From Cafeteria roenbergensis (lineage: Eukaryota > Sar > Bigyra > Bicosoecida > Cafeteriaceae), in contig VLTN01000050.1 of NCBI GenBank assembly GCA_008330645.1, positions 186,001-250,000 on the forward strand: DNA of 64,000 nucleotides, written 5' to 3'. Below are positions 11,763 to 20,148 of this stretch, one piece after another. Numbering within the stretch: position 1 is the first letter of the stretch; every line of letters starts with the position of its first letter. A program made the position numbers and the translations under genes. Under the pieces are notes generated by a model, which ran no database searches, had not been told where the DNA came from, and saw nothing but the letters and a program-made list of their open reading frames with translations.

Positions 11763-12105
11763 GTGGTGCGTGTTCCGCGGTGCAGCCGCATCATGAATGC
11801 AGCCGAGCGTCCATCGCGCCCAAGATTCGCGGGGCAGGGGAGCGACGTGCCTCCCGGCGCATCCAGGCGCACTCACCCCGCAGCCCAGCGTGGTGGCTTC
11901 TCCCGATGGCTGCGGCAAGCGCCAGATAGCCATTCCATTCTCGCACTCACACCCACCGTTGCACTCTGCACGGCCACACGGCAGCGCGGTGTCCTGGTTT
12001 CGTGCCAGTGGCAGCCATCCATGGCCCGCCCCTCGGGGAAGTACTCCCCCCCTCCCCCCGGCCCCCTAGGCCCCCCCTCCCCTCCCACAACCGCTCACCG
12101 CCCGC
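11763..12105. other. Convergent intergenic region with C-rich tract
   Basis: This stretch lies between the 3' ends of the PC4 and GT61-like genes. Positions of about 12040-12087 are almost pure C/T with several C runs; on the minus strand, which the GT61-like transcript follows, this reads as G-rich. No gene seen. Confidence 0.5.
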
Positions 12106-13914
12106 TCACGCAACGGAGTTGGCGGCCGTGATCACGCGGTTGTAGTAGGAGCCTGCAATGAGAATAGACGTGTCCATCACACGGCTAAACGCCTGCTCGT
12201 CCGCCCGCACCCCGCCCTGGCCCTGGGTGGTGAACGGAAAGGCGATGTACGTCTTGCCCGCCCATTTGCAAAGGTTGCGGAACGTCTTGAGGTTGCCCCG
12301 CGCCTCTGTGATCTCAATGAGAATGCCGTCCTCCTGCATGAACATGCAGTGGGCCAGCCCCGACCCGTGCATTCCGACCATGACGTCCGCCTCCGAGGCC
12401 TTGAGGATCTGCTGCTCGAAGCTCAGCTTGGCAAAGTCCACCTGCTCCACCAGCACGCTGCCGTGCCGCGCCTTCAGCCCGTCCACCAACTGCTGCTCGT
12501 TGGCCAGCTGCCGGAGCAGCGTCCGGCCGTCGTAGTTGCGCCTCGAGTTAAAGACTACCTTCACCGGACGGTTGTTCTTGGAGTCATCAAGCGCCGAGCG
12601 CACTGCCCCGAGTCTGGTAGCCACGTGGCTCGCATAGGCCCGCACCAGCTCCGAGTTGGAGCAGTCGTCGCCGTTGGGTCGCCCCTTGACGATTGCCGCG
12701 CTGTACTCGGGCAGGGAGAACAGGGCACGGCGGAAGCACACCCGGGGCCCGGCCTGCTTGCCGAGCTCCTCGAGGGTTGTGATGGGCCAATCGGGGTTGG
12801 AAAACGCCTTTTGCATCACCGCCTCGAAGGGCCCCAGGGGCCAGTAGTCGAGCATGACGATGCGCACCGAGTCCGGCTGCACTCCAGCCACGTTGTACAT
12901 GACGAAGAGGTTGAAAAACGCGGCCGTCTGCCAGTACAGGTGCTTCCAGTTGTCCCGGCTGACGAACACCACGGTCTCCTCCACCACCGTGTCGCACTGG
13001 AGGGAGCCTTGGGCCTGCTTGTACGACTGGAACCAGCCGGCGTGCCACATCGTGAAGGCCTGGGCGGTCCAGAGGTCCTTCCGCGGGCTGCACGTGCCTT
13101 GCATCGTGCCTGGCGGGAAGAGGAAGATGTGAGGCTCCTTCTTCTGGCGAGCAAGCATGGAGGTGTCGATGGCCACGCCCTCCGCCGCACAGAAGTTGTC
13201 GTCGCCCGTGTGCCGGTGCTGGCGCGTCTTGAAGCAGGCAAACCGCGTAGGGCCCAGCGGAGTGTCGGACTGCTTCGCCCCTTCCTCCACCTCGGGCGAG
13301 AACGCTGCCGAGGTGAACACGCCGCCGAGTGACTTGGGGTCCGCGTCTCCGCGCTTGCCGCACCACACCTGGCCGCGGCTTCGCCACGCGGTGACGAGGT
13401 CAAAGCCGAAGCCGGCGTTGCACTGGCGCGCGTGCGGGGTGAGCTCCCCGAACCGCCTCCAGCTCTCGGTGCCCCGTACGGGGCCGAACTGCGCGGCAGG
13501 AGTTTCCCCGAGGTCCTCCCCCGATCCCTCGCCGACCGCCGGTTGTGATGACGCAGGCGCGTCGCACGCAGGGGGCAGGGTATCCAATCCACCCTCCTCG
13601 GCCCCGAACGGCGGTTGTGCCACGCATGGTGAGGGCGTCGGGCACAGCGACAGCGGCGCGCCCTCCAAGCCGCCTGCGCTTGTGCCGCCACCCAGCCTGT
13701 TGCGCTGCGGCCGCCCCGGGCTCCCTCCGCTGCCCGAACCGCGGCTCAGGGCAAACGGCTCCGGGGCAGCCGGCACTGGCATCACAATCAAAGCGCCAAG
13801 CACGCCCAGCGCCACGACGGTCACACACGGCAAGACAACGAGCAAGATGCCCAGCGAGCTGGACCGGGGCGTGCCCCTATGGGCCACCCGCGCACCCCCC
13901 GCGATGCTGGCCAT
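12106..13914 (-). CDS. GT61-family (DUF563-like) type II membrane glycosyltransferase
   Basis: Predicted Golgi/ER glycosyltransferase of 602 aa without introns, from the first ATG (13914) to TGA. A short cytoplasmic N-terminus precedes one signal-anchor helix (residues of about 20-45, LGILLVVLPCVTVVALGVLG), then a Ser/Gly/Pro-rich stem to about 175. The catalytic region ends with the GT61 hallmarks VKVVFNSRRNYDGRTLLR, LVEQVDFAKLSFEQQI, and SEADVMVGMHGSGLAHCMF followed by ILIEI. These resemble EOGT and plant xylosyltransferase-like GT61 enzymes. The Cys-rich middle (CSPRKDLW, CRRALFSLPEY) suggests disulfides in the lumen. Donor and acceptor sugars cannot be read from the sequence. It is convergent with PC4. 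Family call good, function inferred. Confidence 0.82.
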   Translation of the reverse strand: MASIAGGARVAHRGTPRSSSLGILLVVLPCVTVVALGVLGALIVMPVPAAPEPFALSRGSGSGGSPGRPQRNRLGGGTSAGGLEGAPLSLCPTPSPCVAQPPFGAEEGGLDTLPPACDAPASSQPAVGEGSGEDLGETPAAQFGPVRGTESWRRFGELTPHARQCNAGFGFDLVTAWRSRGQVWCGKRGDADPKSLGGVFTSAAFSPEVEEGAKQSDTPLGPTRFACFKTRQHRHTGDDNFCAAEGVAIDTSMLARQKKEPHIFLFPPGTMQGTCSPRKDLWTAQAFTMWHAGWFQSYKQAQGSLQCDTVVEETVVFVSRDNWKHLYWQTAAFFNLFVMYNVAGVQPDSVRIVMLDYWPLGPFEAVMQKAFSNPDWPITTLEELGKQAGPRVCFRRALFSLPEYSAAIVKGRPNGDDCSNSELVRAYASHVATRLGAVRSALDDSKNNRPVKVVFNSRRNYDGRTLLRQLANEQQLVDGLKARHGSVLVEQVDFAKLSFEQQILKASEADVMVGMHGSGLAHCMFMQEDGILIEITEARGNLKTFRNLCKWAGKTYIAFPFTTQGQGGVRADEQAFSRVMDTSILIAGSYYNRVITAANSVA

Positions 13915-14434
13915 CGGTAGCGCAGTCGGCAGGCAACGCGTTGGTGTCTGCCTCCTCCCAGTGTGGCGGGGAGCGAGGGTGCTCACCTTGGCGATCGGCT
14001 GGCAGAGCACGGCGGCCCCGCCCGCGAGAGCCGCCTGCCCAATTGGGCAGCGGCGGTTGCGGCGCTCGCAGGGAGGGCTGCATCGTCGTGTCACCGGGGC
14101 TGCGTGGTGCAGAAGGGCTCCCCTGCATGCGTGTGTGGCCCGGGGCTCGTGTGTTGCCGTTCACGCGAGCCGTGCCAAGGCAGACTCCTCCGCCTCCGCT
14201 TGCCATGGGCAGTTTCGCGGCCCGCACTGTGCATTGTCGAGCTTGCGGCCCCACGCGCGTGGGCTGCGAGCGTGAGCGAGCGTGTGTCACCAGTGTGAGG
14301 TCGGGTCGCCGCCTGCTTGGCCGAAGCGAGACTCGCGTGGCCAACACCTGTGCACGCCGGGAGCGGCGCAGAGCGCCACAGCGTAGGTGAAGGCGGCGGC
14401 CCACGACGCGCAAGCAACACGTTGGCAAGACCTA
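13915..14434. other. Intergenic region upstream of the GT61-like gene
   Basis: These 520 bases contain the 5' flank of the GT61-like gene and the 3' flank of the RWD protein gene, both on the minus strand. I see no conserved coding signal, repeat or RNA gene. Confidence 0.4.
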
Positions 14435-15997
14435 TCACATGTCTTCGTCGCCGGCAGAAGAGTGCATTTCCACCGTGGAGTCGGCCACTGCACCTAAAAA
14501 GTCAATGACCTCGTCGATCTCGCGGCGCTTGGCCTGCTTGGATGCCCAGGCCTTCTCAAGCTTTGTCACGTCTTGCGTCCAGTCCGAATGCGTCATCCGC
14601 TCGCCGCACACGGGGCACGCCAAGCGGAACGGCGGGCGCGTTACTGCCTGGTCCATCGCCCCCCAGAGCAGCATGTGCCCGCAGCTCGCCCGGATGGGCC
14701 GCAGACGCATCTTCTTCGTCGATGTCGACGCCAGGATGTCCTCGAGCGCGGCGGGGTCGGCCGGAAGCAGGCGCTTCCGCGAAACGGGACACCTCTCGAG
14801 GGGCAAGCCAAGCAAGCACCCCTCGCCCAGGATGTCCCAGAGGAGCTCCAAGCAGGGCTGGCCCGCGTCTGAGGGCAGCGCCTCCCCCATGGCAGCCTCC
14901 GCCTCGGCCCTGAGCTCCGCCTCGACCGACTCCTGGATGGCCTCCTCCTTTGCCCGCTCCTTTTTGCCCATGAGCCGAAGGTAGTTGACGGCCCGCTTGC
15001 GCTCCCGCCCGCTGTGGGCCGCGGCCTTGGCGTTGCCAGCCTTGGTCTCGTTCACAAAGGCACGCACCCTGGCAGCCTCTTTGAAAAACCTCACGTCGTC
15101 CTTGAACGAGCGGGCAACGTCGGCGGTGATGCGCAGCCCAGCCCCGGGCGCGGACGCGCCAGCCCCAGACGCGGCAGAGGGCGCTTCTGATGCTGCTGCT
15201 GCGGCCGCCGCGGGCGCCCCGCCAGCAGGCCTGTCGGCGGCCGTGCCGGTCTCCTCGGCGCCCGTCGCAGCGGGCTCCCAGCCGATCTGCGACGGCCCCA
15301 TGGCCGCGGTCAGGACCGAGACTCGCACCCCCATGGCTGCTTGTCGAGCCATGGCGTCGGCCTTGGCCAGAAACGGCCGCAGCATGGCGCTGGGCCAGCT
15401 GCAAGGGCGGGAGCCGGGCTTGCCCGTTTTGGGGTCCAGCGGCTTGGTCACAGACACGGCCACAGGCTCATCCGGGTACGCAGCAGGCACCTTGAACACG
15501 ACAGTGCCCTCGTACTTGCCGACCTTGCACCCGATGCGCACCGAGCCCGCCTTTTCGTTGATCTTGAACGCCTGCACGCCTGCCACGCCCTTGGTTCGTT
15601 TCTTGATGCGCTTGATCTCAGGCTGCGCGAGAAGGAGCAGGTTGTCCCGGACGACCTCCCATGCGGCGGCGGCGGCCGCTTCAAGCTTGCCCCCCGGGGC
15701 GGCGGCGTTGGCTGCAGCCGAGGCGCCGGCCGCAAGCCGGGAAGTGACAGATTCGTCCAGCGTTGGCGAGCTCGCCTGCACGCTGGCCTCAAAGCCCTCG
15801 GCCGGAAAGCCGGCCGCCAGCACCAGCTTTACAGACGCTTTTCGGAACTCGGAGACAACGAGGTTGAGGCGCACCAGGGCGCGGTCGCTGGAGGCGATGA
15901 TGTGCGCGGGGTATCGGTCGCTGCCGCGCAGCGCCTCCAGCTCGGCCGCCATGAGGTCCCCATCAGCGCCGCTCCGGGCGCCGGGTGAGGCCGCCAT
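14435..15997 (-). CDS. RWD-domain protein with C-terminal RING/U-box-like zinc finger
   Basis: Putative ubiquitin-pathway protein of 520 aa from the ATG at 15997. In-frame ATGs at 16165 and 16324 would add low-complexity residues. An RWD-like domain opens the protein (MAAELEALRGSDRYPAHI to about residue 115). A second beta-rich block carries the YPDEP motif typical of RWD/UBC folds (VFKVPAAYPDEPVAVSV). After an Ala-rich linker and a charged helical part (KRAVNYLRLMGKKERAKEE), the C-terminus has an incomplete RING-like set of Cys/His: ERCPVSRKRL, SCGHMLLWGAMDQ and LACPVCGERM. One cysteine of the first pair is missing, so this may be a U-box-like or structural finger rather than an active E3. 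No intron. Divergent from the zinc-finger gene. Confidence 0.7.
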   Translation of the reverse strand: MAASPGARSGADGDLMAAELEALRGSDRYPAHIIASSDRALVRLNLVVSEFRKASVKLVLAAGFPAEGFEASVQASSPTLDESVTSRLAAGASAAANAAAPGGKLEAAAAAAWEVVRDNLLLLAQPEIKRIKKRTKGVAGVQAFKINEKAGSVRIGCKVGKYEGTVVFKVPAAYPDEPVAVSVTKPLDPKTGKPGSRPCSWPSAMLRPFLAKADAMARQAAMGVRVSVLTAAMGPSQIGWEPAATGAEETGTAADRPAGGAPAAAAAAASEAPSAASGAGASAPGAGLRITADVARSFKDDVRFFKEAARVRAFVNETKAGNAKAAAHSGRERKRAVNYLRLMGKKERAKEEAIQESVEAELRAEAEAAMGEALPSDAGQPCLELLWDILGEGCLLGLPLERCPVSRKRLLPADPAALEDILASTSTKKMRLRPIRASCGHMLLWGAMDQAVTRPPFRLACPVCGERMTHSDWTQDVTKLEKAWASKQAKRREIDEVIDFLGAVADSTVEMHSSAGDEDM

Positions 15998-16876
15998 TGC
16001 CGCGCGGGCCTTTGTCGTCGGCTCGGCGGAGTGTCGGGGCGCTGTCGTCCTGGGCGGGAGTCGGAGCCTCTGCTGCCGGCGGCGGCAAGGCATTCGGCCG
16101 GACTTCACTGGAAACGCTCCAGCTGACCTGCGGCGCAACTCGGAGCGAGAAGAAGAAGAAAACATGATCAACCGTGGCAGCGCCGCCACGGGGCGGAAGA
16201 GGCCCCCGCAGCCCCCCGGCCGGCACATGCGCTCGCCGCCCCGTCGGTTGAGGGCGGCGGGCGCGGCCTGGTGCGCTCGGTGGAGGGGCACAGCGCCGTT
16301 TTCTGGCGCTGGCGCCGCGGCCATCAAGAGGGGAGCCACGTGCCGCTGCAAGTGGCCTCTGCCTCGGGGGCTTGTTGCACCGGCAGCCCATTTCCGGGGC
16401 GCAGCACATCTCGGCTTCGGGGGTGAGGGGGCGCGCGAAGGCGAAAAGCCACCGCGATTTTATTCGGCCAGGACGGCCGAACGGCAGCAGCGCCCGTGCA
16501 GCCGCTCGCCTCGGGTTGGCGCGAGGTGGAGTGCGAAAGCGACTAGCCGAGACGTCAACGACTTTGATTTCCATCGCGAGCGCAAGTTTCCACTCCTTCG
16601 CCGCTGAGCCGCGCCTCTCGCAGCTGGCGATTCAGCAGGCAACGCCCCCTTGAATCTTCGAAACGAGCCAGGCCGCGGCCGGGGACCCACGAACGCCGCG
16701 ATCGAGGCCCTGGTTGTGAGGGGGCGGGTCAGTGCGCTCGGCTGATCAGGGAGCGCAGCCCCCATTGCCACGCAGACCGCCGCGCTGCCTGCCAGGCTTG
16801 CTTGCTTCTCCCCCCCTTTCCCAGCTTGCCCTCACAGGTTCGCTCCTCCCCCCCAGCGCCTCCTCTGGGGTCAAGC
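15998..16876. other. Divergent intergenic region, RWD gene / C2H2 gene
   Basis: These 879 bases hold the 5' flanks of two divergent genes. The part nearest the RWD gene stays open in frame to about 16351 and may be extra N-terminal coding sequence or 5' UTR. No RNA gene or clear promoter motif seen. Confidence 0.4.
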
Positions 16877-19831
16877 ATGGCGGCTCCGTGCAGCTTCTGC
16901 GCGCGAGTTCTCAGCTCACAGACTGCCCTCGCACGGCACGTCGCAGCTCGTCACCCCGACCAGGCCACCGGGAAGCTCGTGCCCTGCAACGATTGCGACC
17001 CGCCCAAGGTGTTTGCATTCCAGTCGGACCTGCAGGTCCACCGGAGCGCAGTTCACGACGGGATCCGGTCGTTCGAGTGCACCGCTTGCTCCCGTCGCTT
17101 CTCCAGGCGGTCCCACCTTCGCTCCCATCTCATGACCGTGCACGGCCGCGCCAAGCAGTTTTGCTGCACCGTGTGCAACAAGTGCATGTCTCAACACGGG
17201 CATCTCCTGAGCCACCTGCGCAAGGACCACCCCGAGCAGGTCGAGGCGGTCGGCGGTGACGCATCGGCGCTTTGCGAGCGCGTCCGGGCGCCCCCGGGCG
17301 CGCCCGCAGTGCCTGGCACTGCGGCGAGGCTCGCCCGAGAGCGTCAGCAGGCTCGAGAGGGCGGCCAGCGAGCCCGGTCCGCAAGCCAGCAACCGACTAG
17401 CCAGCCGGTCGTCAGTTCGACGGCCGCGTCAGAAGCTAGGCCCGGAACATTGGCCGTTGCGGCCAGTGTCGGCTCCCGCATCATGCCACCCAACACGGCC
17501 GCAGCGCCCAGCGGGAGTTTCCACGCACGCGTGGGGCCTGCGACGCAATTGGTGACAGGCCTCAGCAGCTTGGCCGCGGCGGCCGAAAACTTGGGGCGCA
17601 TGGCGCCCCGCCTCGTTGCCGGCTCCCTCCAGCCAACCGCGCCCCCGACCTCGCATCGCTCGTTCGACCTTGTTGGGGCCACTGAGCCGTCATTCTCGGG
17701 GAGCCAGCGCTCGGACCCCGTCGTCCACAGCGGCACTGGGCGGCAGGCCAGCAGCATGCTGTCCCCGACAGCGGCGTCGTCGGCCTCGCTTGCCCCCCTG
17801 AGCCAAAGCGGGACGATGGATGGCAGCTCCAGCTCAAGATCAGCTCGAGCCCCTCTCGTTGCTGACCGCGCAGGCGTGCCTTCGGAGGGGGCTTCAAGCG
17901 CGGCGGCAGCGGCACGGCCAAATCCGCGCTTGGCCGCCGACGCCGTGACCTCGCCTGGCGCTGCAGCGGCAAGCAAACCGTCTCCGCTTGTTCCAGGGGC
18001 TCGATCAGGGACTGTGGAGGGCACCCGCTGGCAGACGGTGCGAGCAGCCAAGTCGGACTCCCTCGCGTTTTCAGGACTGAGCATCCCGCAGACACAGCCA
18101 CGCATTCACCACCCCCGGCATCCTCAGCCACAGCATCCCCAGCCACAGCAGCCGCAGCCGCAGCCGCAGCCGCAGCCGCAGCCGCAGCCACAGCCGCCCC
18201 CCGCCAACTTCGGCGCACCACGTCCAGAGGCCTGGGGACCCGTCACAGAGCCGCCAAAAGTGCGCGTTCTTGCTGGCTGGGGCTGGCCCGGCCAGCACGA
18301 GGCACCGGCGTTTGCGCCGCGAGGAACGCTTGCCGTGTCGCCAGACGCGCGGGGGGCGAGTGACCACGGCTCCCATCCCCACCTCGAGCCCAAGGCAGTC
18401 ACGTCAAGGTTCGCGCTCGACCCCAGATCATCCCAGCAGCAGCAACAGCAGCAACAGCAGCAACAGCAGCAACAACAGCAGTCACCGTTCATGGCTGCCA
18501 CGTCACCAGCGGGGCCCGGCCCGTCGCTGCCGGCTCGGCGCCGATTCATGCTACACAACCCCTCGTTGGAATCCGCCACTCCCTCCCGCTCACAGGCCGA
18601 TTCGTGGGGCGCCGTGCTGGCCTCGGCGTCGGCCGCGTCGCTTCGGTCTGGCGGTGTGCCGCTGGATGTGTCGACTCGGGCAGTTGGCTTGGCGGCCGTA
18701 TCCCAGCTCCAGCGGGACACGATGCGGTCCACAATGGCTGCAGAGGCGCCCCACGGGCGAGCCGGGGCGTCCGCTGACCCGCTCGCTCCGCCGCAGCGGT
18801 TCAGGGTGCGACTGGCCGAGCACTCGCCGACAGCCAGCCGCTCTGACCCCATGCGCTCGGGGCTCAGCAAGCCTGACAGCGCCGGGACCAACCCTTCCAA
18901 CGCGGACGCCAAGTCAGCGTCGACGGGGTCCGGGAGCACGCGCATTGACTCGTGGCTCCCGAGGGGATCGGAGACTGGGGAGACGCTTCTCGCCACGCTT
19001 GGCAGGGAAGAGGACGACTTCCCCAGAGGCACCAGCAGCGGCGGGGACAGCCGGGGCCACAGCTCGGCAAACGGCGTCCCGTCCACCGCCACGGCCGATT
19101 CGAGCGATGGCAAGGACAGCCGCGGCAAGTCACCGTCGCACAGGCGCGGGGCCTCTTCCCGTCACTCCCTGCCCAAGCAAGAGGGTTGCCCTCGGCCTGC
19201 GCGTGACAGCAGCATCCCGCGGCAACGCTACAGCAAGCCCGGGGGCGAGCCCCCCGCCGCTCCATTCCAGGACTCGGCCAAGCTGATGCAGGCGCGGCCG
19301 ACGGCCGTGCCTGGCATCCGCACAGCTGGGCTTGTGTCGCTTGGCGGCACACCCACGGCCAGGGACGGCAGCGGGTCCATCGCGGGATGGTCGGCGACGC
19401 CCGCGAACCTCGGGTCGTCGTCCGGCGGCCAAGAGGCAAGGAGGCAAGGGCTGGGCGCCTTCGCCGCGGTCTCCAAGGCCGGGCGCGCGTCGCCCGACGC
19501 CAGTGGGGCAGCTCGCGGCCTGACAAGGCAGCGGGATGCTCCTCGAGAGCGCATGGCCCCGCAGTCGCTCGGGCGCATCGGCGCCCTGGCCGTGCCAGAG
19601 AGCGCGGCAGCCGGAATGCGGCAGAGCTCCTTTGGCCGCCGTGCCGGCCGCTCCAGCAGCGGCTCTCGGGCGCGCCAGCCGTACGGGGCGTGGTGCGCCA
19701 AGCCCGGCTACATCGCGCGACAGCAGCTGCGCTTTACCCGGCCTGCTTGGGTGGCAGCCTCCGAGCTCCGGCCGCCCGCTGCGGGGTTCGACATGCCCAG
19801 CATTCGACCTCCGGGCGCAGGGGACAGGTAG
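16877..19831 (+). CDS. C2H2 zinc-finger protein with Gln-rich low-complexity tail
   Basis: Putative DNA- or RNA-binding regulator of 984 aa, single exon, starting at the ATG in caagcATGG. Four C2H2 fingers lie within the first 120 residues: CSFCARVLSSQTALARHVAARH-type, CNDCDPPKVFAFQSDLQVH, CTACSRRFSRRSHLRSHL and CTVCNKCMSQHGHLLSHL. The remaining 860 or so residues are Ser/Ala/Pro-rich and presumably disordered. They include a Pro-Gln dipeptide tract (about 18118-18209) and a run of 16 Gln (18434-18481). The C-terminus is Arg-rich. Such Gln-rich tails are typical of activation or condensate-forming regions, but the target and role are unknown. Confidence 0.82.
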   Translation: MAAPCSFCARVLSSQTALARHVAARHPDQATGKLVPCNDCDPPKVFAFQSDLQVHRSAVHDGIRSFECTACSRRFSRRSHLRSHLMTVHGRAKQFCCTVCNKCMSQHGHLLSHLRKDHPEQVEAVGGDASALCERVRAPPGAPAVPGTAARLARERQQAREGGQRARSASQQPTSQPVVSSTAASEARPGTLAVAASVGSRIMPPNTAAAPSGSFHARVGPATQLVTGLSSLAAAAENLGRMAPRLVAGSLQPTAPPTSHRSFDLVGATEPSFSGSQRSDPVVHSGTGRQASSMLSPTAASSASLAPLSQSGTMDGSSSSRSARAPLVADRAGVPSEGASSAAAAARPNPRLAADAVTSPGAAAASKPSPLVPGARSGTVEGTRWQTVRAAKSDSLAFSGLSIPQTQPRIHHPRHPQPQHPQPQQPQPQPQPQPQPQPQPPPANFGAPRPEAWGPVTEPPKVRVLAGWGWPGQHEAPAFAPRGTLAVSPDARGASDHGSHPHLEPKAVTSRFALDPRSSQQQQQQQQQQQQQQQQSPFMAATSPAGPGPSLPARRRFMLHNPSLESATPSRSQADSWGAVLASASAASLRSGGVPLDVSTRAVGLAAVSQLQRDTMRSTMAAEAPHGRAGASADPLAPPQRFRVRLAEHSPTASRSDPMRSGLSKPDSAGTNPSNADAKSASTGSGSTRIDSWLPRGSETGETLLATLGREEDDFPRGTSSGGDSRGHSSANGVPSTATADSSDGKDSRGKSPSHRRGASSRHSLPKQEGCPRPARDSSIPRQRYSKPGGEPPAAPFQDSAKLMQARPTAVPGIRTAGLVSLGGTPTARDGSGSIAGWSATPANLGSSSGGQEARRQGLGAFAAVSKAGRASPDASGAARGLTRQRDAPRERMAPQSLGRIGALAVPESAAAGMRQSSFGRRAGRSSSGSRARQPYGAWCAKPGYIARQQLRFTRPAWVAASELRPPAAGFDMPSIRPPGAGDR
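18118..18209 (+). repeat. Pro-Gln dipeptide-coding repeat
   Basis: Tandem cagccg/cagcca units code alternating Pro and Gln inside the zinc-finger protein. Confidence 0.8.
18434..18481 (+). repeat. CAG/CAA repeat coding 16 glutamines
   Basis: Mixed CAG and CAA codons encode an uninterrupted run of 16 Gln in the zinc-finger protein. The CAA interruptions may stabilise the tract. Confidence 0.85.
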
Positions 19832-20148
19832 GGGGCAGGCGGCCCGCTGCACTGTTCGGCAGCTTTGTAAGCGCCATCCAGTCTTCGCCACGGGCATGCT
19901 GCCGTGCTGGCGGTTGAGACTTTCGGACGCGATGCATGTATGGTCCAGTCGTCCACGTTGCGCAGTTGCCAGCTCAACGCTTGAGTGTGTTGTATTCCAG
20001 CCTCGGAGATTCTTTGTGTGCTTGTGTGACTTTTGCGAGCGAGCAAACGTTGGCAGCCAGGAGCGCCTTGGTGACACGACGCGCTGCGGAGCACGCTTGC
20101 ATTGCAGACTCATGTGGTCAACGGCCGCGTGTGCCTCGCGAAGACCAG
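19832..20148. other. Convergent intergenic region, C2H2 gene / poly(A) polymerase
   Basis: A relatively AT-richer stretch between two 3' ends, with T/G-rich runs near 19990-20045 suitable for 3' processing signals of the plus-strand gene. No gene seen. Confidence 0.4.

Noticed and set aside
15998-16351. N-terminal extension of the RWD protein from ATG 16324 or 16165
   Set aside because: The added residues are low-complexity and the RWD-like domain begins right after the ATG at 15997, so the shorter form was preferred; the longer one is not excluded.
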